Shown piece by piece: positions 8,996 through 18,336 of a stretch of 64,000 bases of DNA. Under the pieces are notes generated by a model. The model was not told the DNA's origin. It searched no databases and worked only from the letters and a program-made list of their open reading frames with translations. Both the position numbers and the translations under genes were made by a program. This DNA comes from Mycobacterium sp. M26. Lineage in GTDB: Bacteria > Actinomycetota > Actinomycetes > Mycobacteriales > Mycobacteriaceae. The stretch covers positions 558,001-622,000 of the forward strand of contig NZ_LN929908.1 of the NCBI RefSeq assembly GCF_001494595.1. Direction: 5' to 3'. Position 1 is the stretch's first letter. Each line of letters begins with the position of its first letter.

Positions 8996-10738
8996 GTGAC
9001 GTCCCTGCCTTTTGACCCCGACGCCCTGCGCGCCCGCTATGCGCAGGAGCGCGACCGGCGGTTGCGGGCGGACGGGATCGGCCAGTACGTCGAGGTGGCC
9101 GGTGAGTTCGCAGGGTTCGCGCACGACCCGTGGGCCGGGCCGCCACCGCCGCGGGAGCCGTTGACCGACGAGGTGGACGTCGCCGTGATCGGGGCCGGCT
9201 TCGGCGGTCTGCTCACCGGTGCGCGCCTTCGCGAACTCGGGGTGGGCGGCATCCGGCTGATCGACAAGGCCGCCGACGTGGGTGGCACCTGGTACTGGAA
9301 CCGCTATCCGGGCATCGCGTGCGATGTCGAGTCCTACGTGTACATGCCCCTGCTCGAGGAGGTCGGCTACCTGCCGACCGAGAAGTACGCCAAGGGTCCG
9401 GAGATCGTCGAGCACTGCCGGCGGATCGCCGAGCACTACGACCTGTACCGGGACGCCTGCCTGCAGACCGAGGTGCGTGAGATCCGTTGGGACGTCGACT
9501 CGTCGCGGTGGATCATCCACACCGACCGCGGTGACGCCATCCGGGCACGGTTCGTCTCGATGGCCAACGGCTACCTGCAGAAGCCCAAACTGCCCGGTAT
9601 CCCCGGCATCGGGACGTTCGCCGGGCACACCTTCCACACCAGCCGGTGGGACTACGACTACACCGGGCCGGACCTGGAACTCCTGGCGGACAAGCGAATC
9701 GGCATCATCGGCACCGGTGCCACGGCGGTGCAGTGCGTGCCGCACCTGGCCCGGGCCGCCCGGCAGCTACTGGTGTTCCAGCGCACCCCGTCCTCGGTCG
9801 ACGTGCGCGATAACCGGCCCACCGACCCGGACTGGGCCGCCGGTCTCACCCCGGGCTGGCAGCGCCGGCGAATCGAGAACTTCCAGCAGCTCACCGCAGG
9901 CGGGGACGCCGAGGAGGACCTGGTCGCCGACGCGTGGACGTCGATCGTCAAGACCCTGCTGGTGATGCGCGACGGCGAACTGGCCGACTTCGCGAAAATG
10001 GAGGAGGTGCGTGCCCGCGTCGACGCGATCGTGACCGACCGGGACACCGCCGAGGCACTCAAACCGTGGTACGGGTACTTCTGCAAGCGGCCCTGCTTCC
10101 ACGACGACTACCTGGCAACGTTCAACCGCGCCAACGTGACTCTGGTCGACACCGGTGGCCACGGCGTGCAATGCATCACCGAACGCGGCGTGGTGGTCGA
10201 CGGCGTGGAGTACGAACTGGACTGCCTGATCTTCGCCACCGGCTTCGAGGTCGGCACCGAGTACGCCCGGCGCACCGGATTCGAGGTCGTCGGCCGGGAC
10301 GGCCTGACACTCACCGGAAAGTGGGCCGACGGCGTGCGCACGCTGCACGGGCTGTCGGTGGCCGGCTTCCCGAACCTGTTCGTGGAGAGCATCGCCCAGT
10401 CCGGCTTCACGGTGAACTTCCCCTACCTGCTCGACGTCCAGGCCTCGCACGTGGCGTGGATCATCGCCTGGGCGCTGGGTCATGACGTCACCGAGGTGGA
10501 GGCCACCCCGGCCGCCGAGGACAGCTGGGTCGCCACGGTCGTCGAACGGGCGGCCGGTACCGAGGACCGCGCCCGGGCCTGCACGCCGGGGTACTACAAC
10601 CGGGAGGGCCAGGCGAACGCGCGAACCCGGCAGGGCAGCTTCTTCTACGGTGGCCCAACCGAATACGCCGACACGCTCGCCCGCTGGCGCGAGCAGGGCG
10701 ACCTGGACGGTTTCGAAATCCGGGGCGGTCGCGGGTGA
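8996..10738 (+). CDS. Baeyer-Villiger-type flavin monooxygenase (cyclohexanone monooxygenase-like)
   Basis: The 580-residue protein has an FAD-binding GAGFGG near residue 65, followed by GGTWYWNRYPGIACDVES. It has the Baeyer-Villiger fingerprint FAGHTFHTSRWD (from about residue 208), then an NADPH-binding GTGATAVQ motif. This matches class I Baeyer-Villiger monooxygenases, which insert oxygen next to a ketone to give an ester or lactone. I start at the GTG at 8996; the open frame upstream overlaps the aldehyde dehydrogenase gene. The stop overlaps the next monooxygenase start by four bases. Confidence 0.9.
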   Translation: MTSLPFDPDALRARYAQERDRRLRADGIGQYVEVAGEFAGFAHDPWAGPPPPREPLTDEVDVAVIGAGFGGLLTGARLRELGVGGIRLIDKAADVGGTWYWNRYPGIACDVESYVYMPLLEEVGYLPTEKYAKGPEIVEHCRRIAEHYDLYRDACLQTEVREIRWDVDSSRWIIHTDRGDAIRARFVSMANGYLQKPKLPGIPGIGTFAGHTFHTSRWDYDYTGPDLELLADKRIGIIGTGATAVQCVPHLARAARQLLVFQRTPSSVDVRDNRPTDPDWAAGLTPGWQRRRIENFQQLTAGGDAEEDLVADAWTSIVKTLLVMRDGELADFAKMEEVRARVDAIVTDRDTAEALKPWYGYFCKRPCFHDDYLATFNRANVTLVDTGGHGVQCITERGVVVDGVEYELDCLIFATGFEVGTEYARRTGFEVVGRDGLTLTGKWADGVRTLHGLSVAGFPNLFVESIAQSGFTVNFPYLLDVQASHVAWIIAWALGHDVTEVEATPAAEDSWVATVVERAAGTEDRARACTPGYYNREGQANARTRQGSFFYGGPTEYADTLARWREQGDLDGFEIRGGRG

Positions 10739-12285
10739 AGTACCTGATGGGCCGGGTCCGGGCGACACTGCGCCGGGGCCGCCAGCCCCGGGTGGCGATC
10801 ATCGGCGCCGGCTTCGGCGGCCTGGCCGCCGCGGTGGCACTGCGCAAGATCGGCGTCGACGACATTTTCATCATCGAGCGGTGCGATGGAGTCGGCGGCA
10901 CCTGGCGGGTGAACTCCTATCCCGGCGCGGCCTGTGACATCCAGAGCCACCTCTACTCATTCTCGTTCGCGCCCAACAAGAACTGGACCCGCACCTACGC
11001 CCACCAGCCCGAAATCCTGGCCTATCTGGAATCAGTCGCCAGGGACTTCGACCTCGAACGCCACGTCCTCACCGACACCAAGGTGACCAGTGTGCGGTGG
11101 AACGAGAGAATCCAGCAGTGGGATCTGGACCTGGAATCCGTCTCCAGCGGAGGGCAATTCGGCTTCCCGGTCGACGTGGTGGTCAGCGCGGTCGGTCTGT
11201 TCGGGGAACCGAAGGCGCCCGATATCGATGGACTGGCCCAGTTCGAGGGCCCGGTCCTGCACACCTCGCGATGGAATCCGCGGGTGCCGCTGGCCGACCG
11301 GCGGGTGGCCGTCATCGGGACCGGTGCCAGTGCGGTGCAACTGGTTCCGGAATTGGCCGCGACCGCCGCCCACGTCACCGTCTTCCAACGCACCCCGCCG
11401 TGGATGGTGCCCAAGGACGACCGGCCGTTCACCGACGAGGAGCTGGCCCGGTTCGGCAAGGGCCGGTGGGCCACCCGCCGTGAGCGCTACCGGCTGTGGA
11501 AGGAACAGCACGACAACACCGCCACCCGGGCCGACGATCCGCTGGTGGTGGGACGGCAGGGGATCGCCGAGGACTTCCTGCGCCGCACGGTGACCGACGA
11601 GGCGCTGCGTGCCGCGCTGACACCGGACTACCCGTTCCGCTGCAAGCGGGTGCTGCTGGGCGCCGACTATTACCAAGCGCTGCAACGGGATAACGTCGAC
11701 CTGGTTACTGATCCGATCCGGTCCGTCACCCCGGGTGCGGTACGCACCGACAGCGGCTCGACGGACGTCGACGTGATCGTGTTGGCCACCGGATTTCAGA
11801 CCAACCACTACCTGTCCGGTATCGAGGTGGTCGGGCCGGGCGGAGTGTCGCTGCACGACCGGTGGGGTGAGGACCCCAGTGCCTATCTGGGCGTGGCCGT
11901 CAGCGGATTCCCCAACTTCTTCATGCTGTACGGGCCCAACACCAATCAGGCCGGCAATTCGATCGTCTACATTCTGGAAGCGGGCGCGCGGCTGGTCGCC
12001 GACGCGGTCGCCAGGCTGGGCAGACGCGGTGGGCTGCTGGAAGTGCGGCCGGACGCGGAGCGGCGGTTCAACGACGAGATCAGTGCCGAGCTGGAGAAGA
12101 CGGTCTGGACCCAGTGCGGCAGCTACTTTCGCTCGCCGAGCGGTCGGATCGTCACCCAGTGGCCGTACAAGGAACTCGACTATGCGCGGCGCACCTGGCG
12201 ACTGCGATCACGCGACTGGAAGCACTACAGACCTTCCGGCCAAGACCCGATCACCGAGTCGGCTTCCAGTTCGGCCAGGTCCTGA
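10735..12285 (+). CDS. Second flavin-containing (Baeyer-Villiger-like) monooxygenase
   Basis: The 516-residue protein has FAD-binding GAGFGG near residue 24, GGTWRVNSYPGAACDIQSH, the sequence FEGPVLHTSRWN near residue 170, and GTGASAVQ for NADPH. The fingerprint ends in Asn where Baeyer-Villiger enzymes usually have Pro or Asp, so the activity could differ from that of its neighbour. It lacks the long N-terminal extension of the first enzyme, and the two are distant paralogues rather than a recent duplication. The gene starts with a GTGA overlap and ends 61 bases inside the convergent CoA-transferase gene. Confidence 0.88.
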   Translation: MKYLMGRVRATLRRGRQPRVAIIGAGFGGLAAAVALRKIGVDDIFIIERCDGVGGTWRVNSYPGAACDIQSHLYSFSFAPNKNWTRTYAHQPEILAYLESVARDFDLERHVLTDTKVTSVRWNERIQQWDLDLESVSSGGQFGFPVDVVVSAVGLFGEPKAPDIDGLAQFEGPVLHTSRWNPRVPLADRRVAVIGTGASAVQLVPELAATAAHVTVFQRTPPWMVPKDDRPFTDEELARFGKGRWATRRERYRLWKEQHDNTATRADDPLVVGRQGIAEDFLRRTVTDEALRAALTPDYPFRCKRVLLGADYYQALQRDNVDLVTDPIRSVTPGAVRTDSGSTDVDVIVLATGFQTNHYLSGIEVVGPGGVSLHDRWGEDPSAYLGVAVSGFPNFFMLYGPNTNQAGNSIVYILEAGARLVADAVARLGRRGGLLEVRPDAERRFNDEISAELEKTVWTQCGSYFRSPSGRIVTQWPYKELDYARRTWRLRSRDWKHYRPSGQDPITESASSSARS

Positions 12286-14528
12286 TCGGTCAATCCGAGA
12301 ATGCCGCCGAGGATTTCGGTGTTGTGCTCGCCGAGTAGCGGGGCAGGGCCGGTGACGAAGTTGCCGGTGACCGGCGGCCGCGGATAGGGCAGTGGCCCGC
12401 ACAGCGGATGCTCCCGGGTCTGGAAGAACCCGCGGGCCTGCAGGGCGGGGTTGTCCAGCACGTCGGGGGGCTGCAGCACCGGGGCGGCGGGCACTCCCGC
12501 GGCCAGCAGTGCGGTGACCGCCTGGTCGAGGTCCCGGGTGCGCAACCAGTCCGCGAGGTGACCGTCGATCAGGTCGGCCGTGTCGTCCGAGTAGTCGAGA
12601 CCAGCGGCCCATTCTGGCTGGCCCAGAACATCGTTGAGGGCCGTCCAGTCGTCGGCATCGCGAATACTGACTGCGATCCACTGCTCGTCACCGGCGCAGG
12701 CGTAGACGTTCTGGACGGCGAACTCGTGGCCGCGGTTGCCGCGCCGGTTCAGCAGTACACCGGTGACGTCGTACTCGATGGCCTGCAGGGCGCTGGCGTT
12801 GAGCACCACATCGATCATCGGGACCTCGATGAGTTGTCCCTGTCCGGTGCGGTCGCGATGGTCCAAGGCGGCGACGGTGAGGAAGGCGGCGTGCACACCG
12901 GCCAGCGGATCGCAGGCGCCGCGGGGTGCGGTCGGTAACCCGTCCGGATAGCCGGTGAGCCAGGCCAGGCCGGCGAGTTGTTCCATCGTCATGGCGAATC
13001 CGACACGGTCGCGCCACGGGCCGTCGAGCCCGAAGCCGGGCATGCGGACCTCGATGATGCGGTCGTTGAAGGTGCGCAGCGTCTGGTAGCTCAGGCCGAA
13101 GTTCTCCATGACCCGCGGCGTGAAGTTCTCGATCACCACGTCGGCGTCGACGATCAACCGACCCAGAAGTGCTTTGCCGGTGTCGGATTCGAGGTCCAGG
13201 GTGATGGATTTCTTGCCCGAGTTGACGCCCTGGAACACCCAGCTGTACTCCCACCACCGCTCTACGTCGGCGCGGAACCCCCCGGCAAACCTCATGCCGT
13301 CCGGCCGCTGCACTGACTCGATCTTGACCACGTCGGCGCCCAGCATCGCCAGCAGATGGGTGGCCGACGGCCCGGCCCAGAACGCCGTGAGATCGATGAT
13401 CCGCACACCGTGCAGCGGCAGGTCGGATTTCGGGCTGGCGCGTTTCCGTGGTGCCCACGTCACGTCACCGGCGTCGCCGAGCCGGGGCGGCAGGGCGGGT
13501 GGCAGGGGTGTGCATTCGCTCATCCGCCACGGCGGTGCCGGTGATCCGAAACCGGCCGGGTGCGCCTCGAATGATCCGCGCTGCACGAAATGATCCATCC
13601 GGGAAAGGGTTTCGCCGTTGCCGATCGCTGCCATCGGGATGCGGAACAGCGCAGCCAGCTCGACGATCTCCTCGACGGTCCGGGAGGCGAACCAGGCACC
13701 GGTGCGGGCGCGCACCAGATCGCGCTGTTCCCAGCGGCCCACCTGGAAGCGAAGTTCAGGGACGTCGGCCAGATCGGGACATTCGACCATCGCGCAGAAG
13801 TCCTGCCACTGCTGGCCGGTGGCCATCGAGATGCCGACGTAGCCGTCCTTGGCCCGTTCGACCGACGGCACCTCGGTAGACCGGCCGACTACTTCGAGCA
13901 GCATCAACTCCTTGCGCAGCCAGGAGAACACCTGCATCGAGACCGTCATGGCCTCCAGGACGGACAGGTCGAATCGTGCACCGCCGCCGTAGTGGGCGGT
14001 CAAGCCGAAGAACGCGGCATAGCTGCCCGCCACGAACTCGCCGAGATCACCGGCCACCGACACCGGTGGGCGTTCCGGCTCGCCGCGTGACCCGGTCGAC
14101 CCGCACCAGCCCTGCAGGGTGAACTCGGTCGCGGGCTGGTCGACCCACGGACCCGTCCAGCCGAAATCCGACACGGTGACCAGAGCGCAATGGGTTGTCA
14201 GTTCGGACACTTGCTCTTCGCCGAGTCCGAGCCGGGCGGACTGGGCCGGGGTGGCGCCGAGGATCACGACGTCTGCGCCGGCGAGGAGGTCAGCAGGCGC
14301 GGTATCGGCGGCGACACTGTGCTTGCCGCCGGCCAGGAACGCGAAGAACGGGCTTTCGGCGTCCCGGGGCGGGATCCCGGCGGGCCGGTAACGGCGCAGC
14401 CGATGGCCACCGGGCGGTTCCACCATCACCACCTCGGCACCCGCGTCACGCAGGAGTTTGCCGGCGTAGGCGGTGGCCAACCGGTTGCCGATCTCGACAA
14501 CACGAAGGCCAGACAGGGGAGAAGGCAT
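12225..14528 (-). CDS. Two-domain CaiB/BaiF (family III) CoA-transferase
   Basis: The 767-residue protein is two family III CoA-transferase domains in one chain. The first runs from about residue 5 (LSGLRVVEIGNRLATAYAGK) to 370. The second starts near residue 390 (LHGVRIIDLTAFWAGPSATH). Most family members are single-domain proteins of about 400 residues that dimerise. At the catalytic aspartate of formyl-CoA transferase, the second domain keeps Asp (EVPMIDVVLN) while the first has Glu (FDLSVLEAM). The ATG at 14528 has good homology support; the frame further upstream is antisense noise. The gene follows the alcohol dehydrogenase gene by five bases, so the two form an operon, probably activating or recycling CoA thioesters. 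Confidence 0.88.
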   Translation of the reverse strand: MPSPLSGLRVVEIGNRLATAYAGKLLRDAGAEVVMVEPPGGHRLRRYRPAGIPPRDAESPFFAFLAGGKHSVAADTAPADLLAGADVVILGATPAQSARLGLGEEQVSELTTHCALVTVSDFGWTGPWVDQPATEFTLQGWCGSTGSRGEPERPPVSVAGDLGEFVAGSYAAFFGLTAHYGGGARFDLSVLEAMTVSMQVFSWLRKELMLLEVVGRSTEVPSVERAKDGYVGISMATGQQWQDFCAMVECPDLADVPELRFQVGRWEQRDLVRARTGAWFASRTVEEIVELAALFRIPMAAIGNGETLSRMDHFVQRGSFEAHPAGFGSPAPPWRMSECTPLPPALPPRLGDAGDVTWAPRKRASPKSDLPLHGVRIIDLTAFWAGPSATHLLAMLGADVVKIESVQRPDGMRFAGGFRADVERWWEYSWVFQGVNSGKKSITLDLESDTGKALLGRLIVDADVVIENFTPRVMENFGLSYQTLRTFNDRIIEVRMPGFGLDGPWRDRVGFAMTMEQLAGLAWLTGYPDGLPTAPRGACDPLAGVHAAFLTVAALDHRDRTGQGQLIEVPMIDVVLNASALQAIEYDVTGVLLNRRGNRGHEFAVQNVYACAGDEQWIAVSIRDADDWTALNDVLGQPEWAAGLDYSDDTADLIDGHLADWLRTRDLDQAVTALLAAGVPAAPVLQPPDVLDNPALQARGFFQTREHPLCGPLPYPRPPVTGNFVTGPAPLLGEHNTEILGGILGLTDQDLAELEADSVIGSWPEGL

Positions 14529-14533
14529 GCGGC

Positions 14534-15673
14534 TCAGGCGATTCCGAAGTCGATGACGCCGCGGACCAGCTCGCCGCGCAACAGGTCGTCGAAGGCGTCG
14601 TTGATGTCGTCGAGCCGGTAGCGGCGGGTGATCATCTCGTCGAGCAACAGCTGGCCCGCGGTGTACATCGCGGCCAGCCGCGGGATCTCGGAGCGCGGGT
14701 TGCACGACCCGAACACCGTCCCGCACAGGTTCTTGTTCATCAGGACCAGATCCTGCACGTCGAGCTGGACCGGCTGGGCACCGGCGGGCGCCATCCCGGT
14801 GAGAACGCAGGTGCCGCCCTTGCGGGTCAGGGCGAGTGCGGCGCGGATGTCCTCGCCGGTGATATCGGACGGCGAGACGACGACGGCGTCGGCCATCACA
14901 CCGCGGGTGAGGTCGCGGACCAGATCGGTCGCCTCAGCCGTGGATGTGGCGGTGTGGGTGGCGCCGAAACCGAGTGCCGACTTCAGTCGCGAGTCGCGGG
15001 GATCCACCGCGACGATCGTGGTGGCGCCGTTGATGCGAGCGCCCTGCACCGCGGCGGTGCCGATGCCGCCGACGCCGACGATCACCACTGTGTCGCCGCC
15101 GCGCACACCGGCGCGGTGGGTCGCCGAGCCGTACCCGGTCGGCACGGCGCAGGACAGTAGCGCGGCAGGCAGCAGCGGGATGGTGGGGTCCACCTTCACC
15201 AGTGAATCCGCTGCCACCACAGTGTGTTCGGCGAAGGCGCCGATCTTCGAGGTGTGGCCGAGGTCGTCACCGTCGAGGGTGTGGTGGCGGAAGGTGCCGT
15301 CGGTGGGCATACCCGGGGTCAGGACACCGGAGCCCTTGTCGCACAGGTACTCCACACCGGACGCGCACCACCGGCAGTGCCCGCAGACCGCGACGAACGA
15401 CGTCACCACATGATCGCCGGGCGCCAGGCCGGTGACGCCGTCGCCGACTTCTACGACAACGCCGGACCCCTCGTGGCCGCCGATCGTCGGCGGCCGTTTC
15501 GTCGGCGCGCCGGGCGGAGACATGAAGCCGTTGCGGATGTGGTCGTCGGAATGACACAGTCCGGCGGCGGCCATCTGCACCAGCACCTCGCCGGTGCGCG
15601 GCGGGTCGAGCTCGAAGTCCTCCACAGACCAGGCGCCGCCCACCTCACGCACGATCGCGGCCCGGCTCCTCAT
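14534..15673 (-). CDS. Zinc-dependent alcohol dehydrogenase, NDMA-dependent type
   Basis: The 379-residue medium-chain dehydrogenase has the catalytic zinc ligands in GLCHSDDH and GGHEGSG and the four-cysteine structural zinc site CGHCRWCASGVEYLCD. It has a Rossmann GVGGIGTAAVQGA motif. The insert pattern and the ending (EIPRLAAMYTAGQLLLDEMITRRY) match the actinobacterial alcohol dehydrogenases that carry tightly bound NADH and need an external acceptor (NDMA in vitro, mycofactocin in vivo). A clear paralogue lies at 56377-57483. It heads an operon with the CoA-transferase, divergent from an F420-type oxidoreductase. Confidence 0.88.
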   Translation of the reverse strand: MRSRAAIVREVGGAWSVEDFELDPPRTGEVLVQMAAAGLCHSDDHIRNGFMSPPGAPTKRPPTIGGHEGSGVVVEVGDGVTGLAPGDHVVTSFVAVCGHCRWCASGVEYLCDKGSGVLTPGMPTDGTFRHHTLDGDDLGHTSKIGAFAEHTVVAADSLVKVDPTIPLLPAALLSCAVPTGYGSATHRAGVRGGDTVVIVGVGGIGTAAVQGARINGATTIVAVDPRDSRLKSALGFGATHTATSTAEATDLVRDLTRGVMADAVVVSPSDITGEDIRAALALTRKGGTCVLTGMAPAGAQPVQLDVQDLVLMNKNLCGTVFGSCNPRSEIPRLAAMYTAGQLLLDEMITRRYRLDDINDAFDDLLRGELVRGVIDFGIA

Positions 15674-15809
15674 GCCCCGACATTACGGGTGCGGCGTGGG
15701 CACAGGGTGCGAGATCTCACTGTGGGTCCACCGGGTCCGCGGTATTCCCGAGTTCGCTCGAAGGGAAACGGGGCGCATACTCCGCTTCGCCGGGGTTACG
15801 TTTTCACCC

Positions 15810-16739
15810 ATGGCAATCAAACTTGGACTTCAGATCCCAAACTTCTCCTACGGAACCGGCGTGGCGGAGTTGTTCCCGACGGTGATCGCGCAGGCGCGTG
15901 AGGCCGAGGAGGCCGGCTTCGACTCGGTTTTCGTGATGGACCACTTCTACCAACTGCCGGGCCTCGGTGCGCCCGAGGAGCCGATGCTCGAGGCCTACAC
16001 CGCGCTGGGTGCACTAGCCGCGGTGACGCAGAACGTCCAGCTCGGCACCCTGGTGACCGGTAACACCTACCGCAACCCGACGTTGCTCGCCAAGGCCATC
16101 ACCACGCTGGACGTGATCAGCCAGGGCCGCGCCGTCCTGGGTATCGGCACCGGCTGGTTCGAACTCGAACACGATTCTCTGGGCTACGAGTTCGGCACCT
16201 TCACCGATCGATTCGACAAACTCCACGAGGCGCTGGAGATCATCCTGCCGATGCTCGCCGGCGACCGGGTGACCGCAACGGGCAAGTACTACCGAACCCA
16301 GGAGGCTTTCGCCAACCCGCGCTTCCGCGACCACATCCCGCTGATGATCGGTGGCAGCGGGGAGAAGAAGACGATCCCGCTGGCGGCCCGCTACTTCGAC
16401 CACCTCAACATCATCGCCGGATTCGACGAGCTGGCCCGCAAGGTCGGGGTGGTCCGAGACCGCTGCGAGGACATCGGCCGTGACCCGGCCACGTTGGAAA
16501 CCAGCGTGCTGGCCATCGCGATCATCGACGAGAACGTCACTCCCGATTTCATCCCCGAGGACTTCAGGCAGCAGGCGGTCTACGGCAGCCCCGAGCAGAT
16601 CGCCGATCAAGTCAAGACCAAGATCCTCGACGCCGGCGTCGACGGCGTCATCCTCAGTCCGATCACCAGCATCGACGGTTACCACCCAGGGCTGGTCACC
16701 GCCGTTGCCGAGGCACTCAAGCCGGCCCTCGGACTGTGA
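15810..16739 (+). CDS. LLM-class F420-dependent oxidoreductase
   Basis: The 309-residue protein starts MAIKLGLQIPNFSYG and keeps the luciferase-like TIM-barrel blocks EAGFDSVFVMDHF, VQLGTLVTGNTYRNP and AVLGIGTGWFELEH, then LMIGGSGEKKTI. In mycobacteria, proteins of this type use F420 rather than FMN. I chose the ATG at 15810; the frame upstream overlaps the divergent dehydrogenase start. The substrate is unknown, but its position opposite the dehydrogenase/CoA-transferase operon suggests a place in the same catabolic region. Confidence 0.88.
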   Translation: MAIKLGLQIPNFSYGTGVAELFPTVIAQAREAEEAGFDSVFVMDHFYQLPGLGAPEEPMLEAYTALGALAAVTQNVQLGTLVTGNTYRNPTLLAKAITTLDVISQGRAVLGIGTGWFELEHDSLGYEFGTFTDRFDKLHEALEIILPMLAGDRVTATGKYYRTQEAFANPRFRDHIPLMIGGSGEKKTIPLAARYFDHLNIIAGFDELARKVGVVRDRCEDIGRDPATLETSVLAIAIIDENVTPDFIPEDFRQQAVYGSPEQIADQVKTKILDAGVDGVILSPITSIDGYHPGLVTAVAEALKPALGL

Positions 16740-16746
16740 GGCGAGC

Positions 16747-16784
16747 TGGCTGCCTGGCCAGGCTCACCGCCAGCTGGGCAGCCA
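16747..16784. terminator. Possible bidirectional terminator hairpin
   Basis: The 8-bp arms TGGCTGCC (16747-16754) and GGCAGCCA (16777-16784) form a perfect inverted repeat across the junction of the convergent F420-type gene and pmt. There is no T tract, as is common in mycobacteria, and part of the stem lies inside the pmt coding end, so the call is tentative. Confidence 0.35.
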
Positions 16785-18311
16785 GATCTCCATGTTCCAC
16801 GTCGACTGCGAGATCGGAATCCCGGTCAGGATCGGATACAGCCACGCGAAGTTGGTGATCACCAGCGCGAGATAGCCGCTGACCACGATCAGGCCGAGAG
16901 TTCGCCGTTCGGCGTTCTGTTTCGGGGCATACAGGATGTCGCCGAGGATCAGTGCGATCCCCATCACCAGGAACGGCGCCATCGGCACCGCATAGAAGAA
17001 GTACATCTGCCGGTCGATGTCGGCGAACCAGGGCAGGAAGCCCGCGCAATACCCGGTCAGCACCACCGCGTAGCGCCAGTCACGCCGCACGAACGCCCGC
17101 CATGCGGCGTAGAACAGCACCGGCACCGCCAGCCACCACATTGCCGGGGTTCCGACGAGCATCACCGCCTTCACGCACGACGACGCCCCACAGCCCGGCA
17201 CGTTCTGGTTGTCGATCGCGTAGAGCACCGGACGCAGCGACATCGGCCACGTCCACGGTTTGGACTCCCATGGGTGGTGGTTGCCGTTGGCGTTGGTCAG
17301 CGTGGAATGGAAGTGATACGCCTTGTAGGTGTAGTGCCACAGCGACCGGATCGCGTCCGGCGGCTGGTACCACTGCCGCGGCCCGATCGACTCGCCGACC
17401 TCGTACCGGTTGACGGCGGTCTCCGAGGAGAACCACGGCGCATACGACGCCAGGTACACCGCGAACGGAATCAGCAGAAACACATACGCGCTGGGACCCA
17501 CGTCGCGCCGGATCGCCCCGAACCACGGCCGCGGCACCCGGTAGGCGCGGCGGGCGGCGATGTCGAACGCCAGCGACATCGCGCCGAAGAACACGATGTA
17601 GTACAGGCCCGACCACTTGGTGGCGAAGGCCAGGCCCAGCAGGACGCCCGCGCCGAACCGCCACCAGCGCACCCCCAGCCGCGGTCCCCACGGCGTCTCG
17701 GCGATGCGCCCCTCCAGCAGGGCGTTGTGCATCCGCTCGCGTACCTGGTCTCGGTCGACCATCAGCGCACCGAACGCCGCCACCACGAAGAACGTCAGGA
17801 ACGCGTCGAGCAGCGCGGTGCGGGCGGCCACGAAGCTGACACCGTCGGCGATCAGCAACAGGCCGGCGATCGCGCCGATCATGGTGGAGCGGGTGATCCG
17901 CCGGACGATCCGCACCACCACTGCCACCAGGATCACGCCCAGCACCGCGCTGGTGAAGCGCCAGCCCACGCCGGTGTAGCCGAACAGCGCCTCACCGATC
18001 GCGATCAGCTGCTTGCCCAGCGGCGGGTGCACCACGAGGCCGAACCCGGGATTGTCCTCCACGCCGTAGTTGTGCAGCATCTGCCAGGCCTGCGGCGCGT
18101 AGTGCTTCTCGTCGAAGATCGGTGTGCCCGCATCGGTGGGCGAGCCGAGGTTCATCAGCCGGGTCAACGCGGCCAGTGCGGTGATGACGGCGGTGGCGGC
18201 CCAGCCCTCGATCCGGTCCAGCGGCCCGAAGTCCGCTACCGGCACCAGCGGGCCGGGGCTGATGACGGGGACGTGGCGCTCCGGCGCGACGTCATCAGCG
18301 GTGGCAGTCAT
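16764..18311 (-). CDS. pmt: Protein O-mannosyltransferase (Pmt)
   Basis: The 515-residue integral membrane protein transfers mannose from polyprenyl-phosphate-mannose to Ser/Thr of exported proteins. The acidic pair of the PMT family is present early (PIFDEKHYAPQAWQML), followed by HPPLGKQLIAIGE and about ten hydrophobic segments. Length and position next to rsmI agree with Rv1002c. The ATG at 18311 gives MTATADD; the frame upstream of that runs antisense through rsmI. The start is 25 bases from the divergent rsmI start, so they share a compact promoter region. Confidence 0.93.
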   Translation of the reverse strand: MTATADDVAPERHVPVISPGPLVPVADFGPLDRIEGWAATAVITALAALTRLMNLGSPTDAGTPIFDEKHYAPQAWQMLHNYGVEDNPGFGLVVHPPLGKQLIAIGEALFGYTGVGWRFTSAVLGVILVAVVVRIVRRITRSTMIGAIAGLLLIADGVSFVAARTALLDAFLTFFVVAAFGALMVDRDQVRERMHNALLEGRIAETPWGPRLGVRWWRFGAGVLLGLAFATKWSGLYYIVFFGAMSLAFDIAARRAYRVPRPWFGAIRRDVGPSAYVFLLIPFAVYLASYAPWFSSETAVNRYEVGESIGPRQWYQPPDAIRSLWHYTYKAYHFHSTLTNANGNHHPWESKPWTWPMSLRPVLYAIDNQNVPGCGASSCVKAVMLVGTPAMWWLAVPVLFYAAWRAFVRRDWRYAVVLTGYCAGFLPWFADIDRQMYFFYAVPMAPFLVMGIALILGDILYAPKQNAERRTLGLIVVSGYLALVITNFAWLYPILTGIPISQSTWNMEIWLPSWR

Positions 18312-18336
18312 CGTTAGCGATCGTAGGCTGTCGGGC

